A stretch of DNA of 64,000 nt from the NCBI GenBank assembly GCA_018648805.1, contig JABGQM010000016.1, forward strand, positions 1-64,000, written 5' to 3'. Of this stretch, positions 53,143 through 61,370 are shown piece after piece. Each line of letters opens with the position of its first letter. Within the stretch, counting starts at the first letter, position 1. The notes beneath the pieces are model-generated. The model did no database searches. It was not told where the DNA came from and saw nothing but the letters and a program-made list of their open reading frames with translations. The DNA comes from Verrucomicrobiota bacterium. Its GTDB lineage: Bacteria > Verrucomicrobiota > Kiritimatiellia > UBA8416 > JABMPJ01. The translations under genes were made by a program, and so were the position numbers.

Positions 53143-54095
53143 TGGGTCTTCCGCAGAATCTGTGGGTGGATTTCGGTTTCTTCCGACAATGACGACCGAC
53201 GAAGCGGGTCGATTAAGGGTATCCGAGTAAGGGTGGCGGTTAAGAGGGCGGTTACGTGTACGAGCAAGTGTGTCAATCATTGCCAGCAACCTTTGAGAGT
53301 GCTGTGAGCATGGCTGCAATACGGCGGAGCCGTTCGCGCCCCTGCTCTACACGCAAGGTATCAGCCGCACCATTTGCTGTGGCAATATCAACAAGTGAGG
53401 CCGACTGAATGGTGGCCTTGTATGCCGTTTCGTAGAACTTTGCCTGGTCGGTTCCGGTGAATCGGCCGTTGCCCTCGGCGATATTGAGGACGATAGACGT
53501 GGTCGACTTATCAAGCTTCGTCCTGAGATCTGTGCTACAGGAGAAATTGATCAGCATGGACTCAAGCCAGGCGACAAGCTGGAGAGCGACCTGGTACACG
53601 TCCAAGTCCGCATGGTCGAAAAGCCGGCCCTTCTCGGTGCGATACACGGCGTGGTCTTCGCGGACCCTATTGGCTGCGGTCTTCCGCATGGTGACGAGAA
53701 TGCTGACGCCCTCCGACAGCAGACTCTTGCCTGGGTAGACGTCCTCGGCCGTGAGCAGGTCTGGCGACCAGCACATCAAGGCCAGCAGCGCACTCAAGCG
53801 CGGAACCGTTGGCGTGTCCGAGGTAGACGATCAACTTCTCATGCCCAGAAGGCTGTGTCATAGAGATGATTCCCTGCTTCCCACACTTCACCGCACCCTT
53901 ACTCGTACCCGTAACCGACACCCTTACTCGGATACCCTTACTCGAGCCGCTTCGTCGAAATTTACAGGCCGAATAATCTCGCTACGAGATAATTCTGCCC
54001 ATTTCACGCACCCATTGTACCCAATACCACTACCAACAGGTCATATTCTGATCCGCTAGTGATTTTATCTACCCACAGATTCTGCGGAAGACCCA
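53143..54095. mobile_element. Inverted-repeat-bounded segment carrying a four-helix-bundle gene
   Basis: A perfect 25-bp inverted repeat forms the edges: 53143-53167 and 54071-54095 (core CCGCAGAATCTGTGGG). Inside, a second, imperfect pair (about 53195-53265 and 53895-53985) shares GACGAAGCGG, AAGGGTATCCGAGTAAGGGTG and GGTTACG, with CCCTTACTCG repeated three times on the right. The only gene inside is the four-helix-bundle ORF. No transposase is present. The symmetrical layout implies a unit that moves in trans or an RNA-structured element; this is inference. Confidence 0.5.
53273..53689 (-). CDS. Four-helix-bundle protein (S23/bAvd-like)
   Basis: 138 residues from an ATG at 53689 (MRKTAANRVREDHAVY); an alternative TTG start at 53797 is possible, and no strong ribosome-binding site was found for either. 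The motif LDVYQVALQLVAWLESML, then LDKSTTSIVLNIAEGNGRF, then FYETAYKATIQSASLVDIA is the hallmark of the TIGR02436/S23 four-helix-bundle family, found within 23S rRNA insertions, near diversity-generating elements (bAvd) and in isolated repeat-flanked loci. The exact role of isolated copies is unknown. Here it sits inside nested inverted repeats. Confidence 0.75.
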   Translation of the reverse strand: MRKTAANRVREDHAVYRTEKGRLFDHADLDVYQVALQLVAWLESMLINFSCSTDLRTKLDKSTTSIVLNIAEGNGRFTGTDQAKFYETAYKATIQSASLVDIATANGAADTLRVEQGRERLRRIAAMLTALSKVAGND

Positions 54096-54100
54096 CAACT

Positions 54101-55309
54101 CTATAGCCGAAAGAAGACCATCGTGGAGGGTGCAATAGCCCCTTCACTCAGTTGGTTTCCCGATGCGATACGGCCATCGCAGGAACGGTAGAAGCTTGCA
54201 GGCGAGTCCCATTTCTCGCCGCAGATATCGAAAGCGCTGCGGTTGGCCGTCACATAGCCGCCGTGGACATAACCCACAAGCATCTGTGTCTTGTCCGGCA
54301 ACGCGCCGACCTCTGCTTGGCTCAATTCGTGTCCCTGACGCACGCGGCCGTCCGGCATGAAATAGATGGTTGTGGCCGCCCTCGCCTCGTCGCCGGCAAT
54401 AGCGGCGGCGCTCTTTCCGTCCCGCCCGATGACCAACATTCCCTCTGCCTCATTGGCGCTCTGCGTCTCGGACAGCACGACCCGCGTGCCGACAGGCATC
54501 ATCTTCCAATTCGAGATCTCGCTTCCCTTGAGCTTCTTGCCGTCCGGAAAGACGTAGAGCGTCTCCGCACTCCGGTACTTGTCGCGCGCAATGTCCCACG
54601 CAGACCGTTTGGCCGAGATCACCAAGGCGTCGTTACCCTCAAAACGGGACGCAGCCTTGAGCTGCTCGTGGGCGCTTCCGTAGAGCACTTTGGCCAGGTA
54701 AGGATCGGCGTCCACCAGGCGTTTTGCCTTCACATCCGGATCGACAAGCGGCTGCTTATCAAGCCCAAGGCGACGGCGTACCGTGTGCTTTGCGAACAGC
54801 ATGCCGCAGCGCTTGCGCCCGCGGTGCGATCGCTTATGCCAGCGATTCGGGGCGCCATAGGCCACCATGGAGTGCGTCAGGACTTTCTCGTCGGGAATCG
54901 CGTAGATCTTCTGAAGTTGGCCGATCAGCTCCCGCAAGGCCGCATACTGTGCAGGGGCAATATCGCGGTTATGGTATCCCGTCACCTCGATAGCCACCGA
55001 ACAGCGGTCAAGGTCGGTTCGCCCATGCCACATGCTGCGCCCGGCATGCATCGCAATCTGGTGCTTATTGACAATGCGGTAGACGCAGCCGTCCGTCGCC
55101 ACCAGATAGTGCGCCTCCCCATATCGATGGACTTTGTTGAGTGACCCTTTTGTGGGGCCCTCCGTCGTATGGAGCAGAATGTAATCCGTGCGCTTCCGGA
55201 CAGCACGTCGACGATTCAACGGACTCAAGTGGTCCTGGATCTGAAGTCCAAAGGTGCTCCCCGCGCATACCGCCAGCAGCACCACTATGGTCCATGTCGT
55301 CTTCGTCAT
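54101..55309 (-). CDS. Secreted N-acetylmuramoyl-L-alanine amidase (Amidase_2 type)
   Basis: 402 residues from the ATG at 55309 (MTKTTWTIVVLLAVCAGSTFG, signal peptide). Amidase_2/PGRP motifs: YILLHTTEGP (first zinc His), YRIVNKHQIAMHAGRSMW, CSVAIEVTGYH, and VLTHSMVAYGAPNRWHKRSH (second His region). The C-terminal 190 residues hold three related repeats of about 60 residues centred on (Y/F)xxDG: LYVFPDGKKLKGSEI, IYFMPDGRVRQGHEL, FYRSCDGRIASGNQL, each starting with an (A/S)AxDI-type segment. They may bind the cell wall. Probable role: peptidoglycan turnover or recycling in the envelope. Confidence 0.85.
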   Translation of the reverse strand: MTKTTWTIVVLLAVCAGSTFGLQIQDHLSPLNRRRAVRKRTDYILLHTTEGPTKGSLNKVHRYGEAHYLVATDGCVYRIVNKHQIAMHAGRSMWHGRTDLDRCSVAIEVTGYHNRDIAPAQYAALRELIGQLQKIYAIPDEKVLTHSMVAYGAPNRWHKRSHRGRKRCGMLFAKHTVRRRLGLDKQPLVDPDVKAKRLVDADPYLAKVLYGSAHEQLKAASRFEGNDALVISAKRSAWDIARDKYRSAETLYVFPDGKKLKGSEISNWKMMPVGTRVVLSETQSANEAEGMLVIGRDGKSAAAIAGDEARAATTIYFMPDGRVRQGHELSQAEVGALPDKTQMLVGYVHGGYVTANRSAFDICGEKWDSPASFYRSCDGRIASGNQLSEGAIAPSTMVFFRL

Positions 55310-55472
55310 TGGCCGTCCCTTGCTCATGCACCCCACAGAATGTAAACGCCCACCATCTAACAATCAATATTGAACGATGGTGTCGACAGTGAATGCGTCT
55401 CACAGACCGCGCGGGTACAGCTCACCAGCCAACAAGATCACGGCGATACGCCCACTCAACCGCCTCTTGGCC

Positions 55473-55620
55473 CGGCGTCTTGTCTGGGCGAAGCTTCCGC
55501 AGGAACGAAGCCGGATCCCCACTTCGTAGTTCGGCTGTTCGGCTGTTCGGCTGTTCATTCTCCCTCCCCCCTTGGCGCTCTTTGCGCCTTCGCGCGAGAA
55601 TCTCCCTTCCCCTCCCCGCG
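55473..55620. repeat. 148-bp direct repeat, copy 1
   Basis: Shares with 58966-59114 the order CGGCGTCTT, CGAAGCTTCCGCAGGAA, GCCGGATCCCCACTTCGTAG, a tandem TTCGGCTG-type run, then CTCTTTGCGCCTT and GCGCGAGAATCTCCC. Both copies have the same orientation. Copy 1 has three TTCGGCTG units; copy 2 has two TTCGGCTG and two TTCGAATG. Confidence 0.8.
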
Positions 55621-55625
55621 CGATC

Positions 55626-55787
55626 CTATCTACTCCCGCGCCGCGGCAGACAATAGCCGACCACACCGGCGACAGCGATCAACACCAAGCCCAACAACGA
55701 CGTGCCTTCGCCTATCCCAAGCTCCGTTTCCACAAACAGAAACGTGATGAATCCAAACAACACCCCTTTGATAATTCTAAATACCAT
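55626..55787 (-). CDS. Small two-helix membrane protein
   Basis: 53 residues from ATG 55787 with GGGAG upstream: MVFRIIKGVLFGFITFLF, a short acidic turn (VETELGIGEG) and a second helix (LLGLVLIAVAGVVGY), ending in a basic RRGSR tail. Too short for family assignment; both helices and the site make a real gene plausible. It lies 98 bases downstream of the caspase-like lipoprotein gene on the same strand. Confidence 0.5.
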   Translation of the reverse strand: MVFRIIKGVLFGFITFLFVETELGIGEGTSLLGLVLIAVAGVVGYCLPRRGSR

Positions 55788-55885
55788 CCTGGTCTCCCTC
55801 TCGCTCCTGCGGTGTCTCGGCCTGTCCCTCTCGGTCTTGCGCTCCCCTACCACCCCTTTTCGGTCGGGGTTTGGCTCGCGGATCT

Positions 55886-56845
55886 TCACTGGCTGTAGAA
55901 CAGCCGGCGGGCACCCGTCATGCCGCATTTCTGATACTTGTGGTAGGCGGCGGCAGCACGTTCTCTGATGGCGCCAGGGGCCTCCCTCTTGATCCAACCC
56001 TCCAGCGCGGCTTCCAGGGTGTAGGCTTCAGGGGCCATCAGTCCCGTCGTGAGCAGCACCGGGCTGGCACCAAGACGCTCAAGCCACGGCATGAAATAGG
56101 GCTTACTTCTGCAGGCCAGAATGATCACCTCGGCTCCTTTTCCCCGGCGCGGTATGGCCGCGGGTGCGATGCTGAAGTCCATGAGCCCATTGTGCCCGAC
56201 ATAGACAACCAGATCGGCCCCGCCACTGCCACTCGCGGCACGCAAAAAATCGGTCACGGCCTGTTTGATCTTCGCACCGCGATACGCATCCGCGGTCAGC
56301 ACGGTACCGCTGGTCTTGTGGCGCAAGACGCAGCGTTCCATGATCCCGTCGGCCGGCTGCTTCACTGTGCGGGTGAGCTGCCAGTCCGAGCTGCGCTTGA
56401 GGAAGGCCTTCACGCCGTACAGGGCGCCCCAGTAGAGATTATTCCCCGGGTCGTCCCCATTGCCCAAGATGGCGGGGACCGGAACAATGCCCTGGGTCTT
56501 GTTGTCCGCGAGCGCCACATAGACCCGTACGGTTCTGTAGTCCCGCGATGTGGTGGCGACAGCCGCTGGCTGAGGGGAGTCCCCCCTGAGGACATCGCCG
56601 CCCGGGTAGGCCAAGCCGACATAGGCCGGATCATGCCTCTCCGTCTTGCCAATTTTCGCCCGGGCCGCAGGGACAATGGCTACGGCGGGTTCCTGTATGA
56701 TCTGCCGCTCATGGGCGGCCCCGGTGGCCATCGTTGAGGTCGGCACAGGCCGGAACGCTCCCTTTCCGGGCTCAGGCCCACCACAGCCCACGAGCAGACC
56801 GGCGACGACCAGGAAAGCCAGAAATGAATATGGAACGCTTTTCAT
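55886..56845 (-). CDS. Lipoprotein with a caspase-like His/Cys dyad
   Basis: 319 residues from ATG 56845 (MKSVPYSFLAFLVVAGLLVGC), a lipoprotein signal with lipobox LVGC. The conserved block YVALADNKTQGIVPVPAILG followed by NGDDPGNNLYWGALYGVKAF is seen in a family of uncharacterised bacterial proteins. Later, ADLVVYVGHNGLMDF and EVIILACRSKPYFMPWL place a His after one hydrophobic strand and a Cys after the next, the arrangement of clan CD (caspase/gingipain) peptidases. I infer a peptidase-like fold; no activity is shown. It is divergent from the B12 radical SAM gene. Confidence 0.65.
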   Translation of the reverse strand: MKSVPYSFLAFLVVAGLLVGCGGPEPGKGAFRPVPTSTMATGAAHERQIIQEPAVAIVPAARAKIGKTERHDPAYVGLAYPGGDVLRGDSPQPAAVATTSRDYRTVRVYVALADNKTQGIVPVPAILGNGDDPGNNLYWGALYGVKAFLKRSSDWQLTRTVKQPADGIMERCVLRHKTSGTVLTADAYRGAKIKQAVTDFLRAASGSGGADLVVYVGHNGLMDFSIAPAAIPRRGKGAEVIILACRSKPYFMPWLERLGASPVLLTTGLMAPEAYTLEAALEGWIKREAPGAIRERAAAAYHKYQKCGMTGARRLFYSQ

Positions 56846-57075
56846 TACAGGACATGCTACCGCATCCAACGCTTCGGGACAACCTGTCGAGAGCATCCCG
56901 CGCCATGGCGCAGATAAAGGGCGCCTGGGAGAGCCCTTACACAACTCATTCTCCAGTATCGCCCACTTGGGAGTTGGAGCTCCTTGTTGGATGTTGAGAA
57001 AAGGCGCTCGTTTCGTACGCCTGAGGGATATAGAATACAGTCAATATGTAATCCGTTAACTTCGAGGAGGTCTCG

Positions 57076-58908
57076 ATGAGAATCGCACTGGTTGGCCCTG
57101 AACTTGAAGAGAATCTCGCGCTACGATATCTGCATGCCGCCCTGCTGGAGGCCGGACATGAGGCCCTGATATTCAATTTTGCCTCGCCCGCCGACGCCCC
57201 TGCTATAGCGGATCATATTCTCACCTACGCGCCGGACATCGTCGGGCTCTCCATGGTTTTCACAGGACGGGCCCGGGAATTCGCACAATTGGCAGAACAG
57301 CTCAGGAATCTCGGATATTCGGGGCATATCACGGCCGGTGGCCACTTTGCATCGTTCCACGATAGACAACTCCTGGCCGATGTACCCGCCATCGACTCCA
57401 TTGTTCACGGCGAAGGCGAAGCGACGCTTATCGACTTGGCCCAGAACGTGGCCAGCCCTGCTGCTGTCCCGGGCATCAGCTATCGGCACAACGCGACCGT
57501 TGTGCAGACCGCCAACCGAACCGTCCAGACCGTTCTGGACGACCTGCCCTGGCCCACACGCACACCGCCTTTCCACACCTATCTCGGCATCCCTATCGCC
57601 AACATACTCAGCAGTCGCGGGTGTTTCGGGAGCTGCAACTTCTGCTCCATTGCCGCGTGGCACAAGAAGACCGGCGGTCCTCGACTCAGACAACGCAGCC
57701 CGCAAGCCGTGGCAGAAGAAATGGCCACGCTGTATCACGACCACGGTGTACGAATCTTCAACTTTCATGACGACAACTTCTTTTTGCCGTCCCGGGAAGA
57801 TAACCTCGCGCGATTCCGCGCCATCAAAGCCGCACTCGACACCGAACATGTGGGTCAGATTGCCATCCAGATCAAGGCGCGACCCGACAGTATTGATGAA
57901 CAGGTAGTCGATTGCCTGCAGGAACTGGGCCTGTTTCGGGTCTTTCTGGGAGTGGAAAGTAATGCCGTAGCAGGCCTGCGCACACTGGGCCGCGGCATTC
58001 GGCGCGAGCAGAACCATAAGGCCCTGCGTATTCTTGAGGACGCCGGTGTCCACACGAGCTTCAATCTGCTCATGTTTGACCCCGAGACCACCCTCCCGGA
58101 TCTCACGGACAATGTTGACTTCCTGGATGCCTACGCGCGCTTTCCCCTCAATTTCGGGCGCGTCGAAGCCTACACCGGTACCCCGCTCGCCATCCGTCTG
58201 CGCGACTCAGGGCGACTCACAGGCAACTATTGGGGACACAGCTACAAGATTGATGATCCGAGGTCCGAACTCGCGTTCCAGCTCTTCAAATCCGTGTTCA
58301 TTCCCCGCAATTTCGATGAGGACGCCGTCAATTTCCAGGGAATGAAGGTGGACTACCTGCGCCATGTCCTGACCCATTTCTATCCCGAGGAAAACCTCAG
58401 CACGCTCACCAAAGAATGCCGCGTTGCTATTGAATCGTTGAACCGCCACAGCGTCATGCTCCTAAGAACCATTCTTGCATACGTGGCCCGGGCCGACATG
58501 TCGGATGGCGCCGGTCACGCCGAACTCGAACAATCGCTCTGCGCGCAGCGTCATGCCACTGACAAACTCATACACAGCCGCTTAGACGACTTGACCAGAC
58601 AGATTCAGGCACGCGCGGCATCCAGGAGGAGCTATCGATTCCCACTGCAGGCTGCTGCCGCCGCTGCCGCCGCAATCGTCATAACGGTCTCCGGGTGTCA
58701 GAAAGGCCAACCAGGTCGCCACATGTGCGAGATGATGATGGAACCCATCGAAGAGCCACAACAGCCCCCGGATCCCCCGCCTCAGAAGCCAGACATCAAG
58801 GTACAGGACAAGCCAGTCGAGCCGCCTGACTGGCATATGTGCGAGATGATGATGCGGCCCATCGAATCCAAACCAGAACAACCAGACACGGCCAACGTAG
58901 ATCTGTGA
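57076..58908 (+). CDS. B12-binding radical SAM protein with a repeated HMCEMMM tail
   Basis: 610 residues; GAGGAGG precedes the ATG. Residues 1-140 are a cobalamin-binding Rossmann-like domain (MRIALVGPELEENLALRYL, GLSMVF, GGHFAS, IVHGEGE). The radical SAM site is CFGSCNFC (Cys183, 187, 190), then IFNFHDDNFFLP, VFLGVES and RVEAYTGTPLA as in BchE/class B-like enzymes. After about 510 the enzyme ends and a hydrophobic Ala-rich stretch with VSGC follows. The tail then carries RHMCEMMMEPIEEP and WHMCEMMMRPIESK, 38 residues apart, in a Pro-rich linker. The reaction is unknown; the tail looks like a built-in peptide substrate or metal-binding element. Confidence 0.83.
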   Translation: MRIALVGPELEENLALRYLHAALLEAGHEALIFNFASPADAPAIADHILTYAPDIVGLSMVFTGRAREFAQLAEQLRNLGYSGHITAGGHFASFHDRQLLADVPAIDSIVHGEGEATLIDLAQNVASPAAVPGISYRHNATVVQTANRTVQTVLDDLPWPTRTPPFHTYLGIPIANILSSRGCFGSCNFCSIAAWHKKTGGPRLRQRSPQAVAEEMATLYHDHGVRIFNFHDDNFFLPSREDNLARFRAIKAALDTEHVGQIAIQIKARPDSIDEQVVDCLQELGLFRVFLGVESNAVAGLRTLGRGIRREQNHKALRILEDAGVHTSFNLLMFDPETTLPDLTDNVDFLDAYARFPLNFGRVEAYTGTPLAIRLRDSGRLTGNYWGHSYKIDDPRSELAFQLFKSVFIPRNFDEDAVNFQGMKVDYLRHVLTHFYPEENLSTLTKECRVAIESLNRHSVMLLRTILAYVARADMSDGAGHAELEQSLCAQRHATDKLIHSRLDDLTRQIQARAASRRSYRFPLQAAAAAAAAIVITVSGCQKGQPGRHMCEMMMEPIEEPQQPPDPPPQKPDIKVQDKPVEPPDWHMCEMMMRPIESKPEQPDTANVDL

Positions 58909-58965
58909 GCGGTGTTGTGTTCCAAGTGATGATCCGCTTCCCGGATTCCTGAATAGCATCCGGCG

Positions 58966-59114
58966 CGGCGTCTTATCTCGGCGAAGCTTCCGCAGGAATG
59001 CAGCCGGATCCCCACTTCGTAGTTCGGCTGTTCGAATGTTCGAATGTTCGGCTGTTCATTCTCCCTCCCCCTTTGCGCTCTTTGCGCCTTTGCGCGAGAA
59101 TCTCCCCTCCCCGC
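58966..59114. repeat. 148-bp direct repeat, copy 2
   Basis: Second copy of the repeat at 55473-55620, same orientation, about 90% identical by eye. The two copies bracket the small membrane gene, the caspase-like lipoprotein gene and the B12 radical SAM gene. Confidence 0.8.
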
Positions 59115-59119
59115 TCTCC

Positions 59120-60067
59120 CTACGCCCCCTCGGTGCCACCCGCTGAACGCTTCCATCTACCACTCTCCCAGAAGAAGGCTACGCCCGCAAAGATCAGGGC
59201 CAGGACAGCCGTGGCGCGGAAAGCCGCGCCAAATGAAAGCGATTCAGAAACGATGCCTTCTTGGACGGCTTCGACAAAGAGGAGAGGAACAACCCATACC
59301 CACACTCTTGTGAGAATGAACGGAAAGAGAAATAAGAACACGATGATATAGAGAATGGCGTGTGCCAGCCGATCATCTCTTGCCGGCTCTGGCGGTCCAG
59401 GCGGAACGACGAAATCGCGAGGAATGCTGGTCTCCTCAGGCGACATGCTCAGAATACCCAGAGCCCGATCACGATCCACCGTGTTGACCATGAGCCGGGA
59501 GCCTCCTGAGGCCCACTCAAGAACCGGGTAGGCATAATTTGCCGTACTATCAGGCAGAAATGCGGCCACACCCGCGGCCGCAAGCTTCTGGCGCGCAAGC
59601 TCGGCCTGAGCGGAGTTGAGGTACTGCCCCACCGTGGCAAAATCACCTGAGGCCTCTGCATCCCCTCGATCAATCGCAACCGCCTGATCCGGCTGGGGCA
59701 AAGCGTTCTCATCCTCAACCCTGATAAGTTCACCACACTCAGGGCAGAACACAGCACGCCCCTCCGCCGACCGAGAAAACCGAACGCTCTGCCCACACTC
59801 AGGGCAATGAAACTCCACCTGAAGAAGCGCTTTTCCCGGCGCCCCGGTACGCGCAGGAATCAGCATGGCGACGACGAAAAGGCAGACAGGCAGAATCACG
59901 CTAACCCCAAACCATGCCACATCGAGCGAAAGGCCCAAAGCAGCGAAGACCAGATAGAGAACAGCCGCGGGCAAGACAAACAGCCACGGTCTATACCCCT
60001 TCACCACCAGCCGGGAATAGGCTGGATAGACAAACAGAAAGCAGAGCGCTATTCCGAATACAAACAT
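59120..60067 (-). CDS. Membrane protein with zinc ribbon and DUF2007-like domain
   Basis: 315 residues. Three hydrophobic helices at the N-terminus (about 1-75), a zinc ribbon with two CPECG knuckles (FHCPECGQSVRFSRS and VFCPECGELIRV), then a DUF2007-type domain (YLNSAQAELARQKLAAAGV, RLMVNTVDRDRALGIL), a Pro linker and two more helices. DUF2007 is a putative signalling domain. The ATG directly follows the stop of the PQQ-propeller gene, so the two are coupled. Confidence 0.8.
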   Translation of the reverse strand: MFVFGIALCFLFVYPAYSRLVVKGYRPWLFVLPAAVLYLVFAALGLSLDVAWFGVSVILPVCLFVVAMLIPARTGAPGKALLQVEFHCPECGQSVRFSRSAEGRAVFCPECGELIRVEDENALPQPDQAVAIDRGDAEASGDFATVGQYLNSAQAELARQKLAAAGVAAFLPDSTANYAYPVLEWASGGSRLMVNTVDRDRALGILSMSPEETSIPRDFVVPPGPPEPARDDRLAHAILYIIVFLFLFPFILTRVWVWVVPLLFVEAVQEGIVSESLSFGAAFRATAVLALIFAGVAFFWESGRWKRSAGGTEGA

Positions 60068-61294
60068 CTAGTTCTTCCTTCCGCTCTTCCTGACATCATA
60101 GATGAAGAGTTTGTCGGCGTTGCGGATATGGAGAAGGCCATCAGAGATGGCCGGCCGGGCCCAGCACTTCGGCCCCGCGTTGGGAAGCGGGAACTGCCCG
60201 ACGACACGGCTTGATGTTTCATCGCCCTCTATCAAATGCATGACACCTTTGTCACTGAGTGAGTAGAAGCGCTTGTCGGCATAGATTGTCGACCCATTGG
60301 GAATCTCCTCGTTCCTGTGAAGCTCCTCTGCGCTTTCCATATCGATGCAAATCCAGCCATTGCCATTGTGGCCATAGATCTTGCCATTCAGATCCGCGAA
60401 ACCACCCAGATGGCTGCGTTGCTTTTCGGTCTCACGCAAAGACTCAACTTTAAACGTTTCACCGGGTCTTGTGATCTTCAATACCGCGGCGCACCCTTTG
60501 CGACCGGAGTCAGCATAAACGTGGTCCTTCCACACAATCGGGGTGAGGGAGTTACGCGCACCCGCGAAGGGTGCATCATATCGCCAAAGCAGCTCACCAT
60601 CGCTGATACCCACAGAGAGCAGACCGATGTCAGATAAGGCAATGTACTGGGGCACTCCTGCAATCGTGGCAATGGTTCCGGAGCAATAGGCCATTCGGTC
60701 GTCAAAGCCGCTACTCTTCCAGAGCAACGTGCCGCTCTCTTTATCAAGGGCGATAACCGGCGCCTCTGTCCCTCCCGGCATGCATATCAGCTTCTCATCG
60801 TGGATGATCAGAGAGTCGGCATAAGAGAACCTGGGCAGAGGGGCATGGAACTCCTTATAGCTGCGCTGCCAGATCTCTTTGCCGCTGCTGAAGTCGATGG
60901 CGGCGAGCCGGCCGGGCTCACTGAGGATATAGACCAACTCGCCATCAACCAGCGCTGATGGCTGAGCACCAAAACGGGCCCTGTCGTAAGAGCCGTTGTC
61001 AAACGCCCACAGCTTTCTGCCATCTGTCGAGAAGCAGAAGAGGATCTGCCGCTCGTTGAGGTGTCCGGAAATGAAGATACGCCCCCGTGCGATGATGGGG
61101 GAGGATTGCCCCTTGCCCAGTCCCTCGATGGTACGAATCAACTTCGGACCGCCCTCCGGCCAGCTCTGCAGCAGGCCGCTCTCCGTTGAAACGGCGCTGC
61201 GCTCTGGTCCGCGCCACTGAGGCCAGTCGGCCGCTGTCACCCAATTGCAGCAAGCAGCGACCAGGGCTGCACTCATCATAGTTCTCAATGTCAT
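60068..61294 (-). CDS. Secreted PQQ-like beta-propeller protein
   Basis: 408 residues from ATG 61294 (MTLRTMMSAALVAACCNWVTA signal). ADWPQWRGPERSAVS at the mature N-terminus is the classic start of PVC PQQ-propeller proteins (BamB-like). Several propeller blades are visible (ALDKESGTLLWKSSG, GISDGELLWRYD, AIDFSSGKEIWQRS). These bind other proteins or sugars rather than PQQ in most cases. It lies 76 bases after the phospholipase D-like gene and abuts the zinc-ribbon gene, likely one operon. Confidence 0.85.
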   Translation of the reverse strand: MTLRTMMSAALVAACCNWVTAADWPQWRGPERSAVSTESGLLQSWPEGGPKLIRTIEGLGKGQSSPIIARGRIFISGHLNERQILFCFSTDGRKLWAFDNGSYDRARFGAQPSALVDGELVYILSEPGRLAAIDFSSGKEIWQRSYKEFHAPLPRFSYADSLIIHDEKLICMPGGTEAPVIALDKESGTLLWKSSGFDDRMAYCSGTIATIAGVPQYIALSDIGLLSVGISDGELLWRYDAPFAGARNSLTPIVWKDHVYADSGRKGCAAVLKITRPGETFKVESLRETEKQRSHLGGFADLNGKIYGHNGNGWICIDMESAEELHRNEEIPNGSTIYADKRFYSLSDKGVMHLIEGDETSSRVVGQFPLPNAGPKCWARPAISDGLLHIRNADKLFIYDVRKSGRKN

Positions 61295-61370
61295 CACTAT
61301 GCTCTCCCTCAGGGATACTCCCCGACTGGCCCTTCCACCCGGCAACGCCATCTCTCTAAGCGCCGCCACC

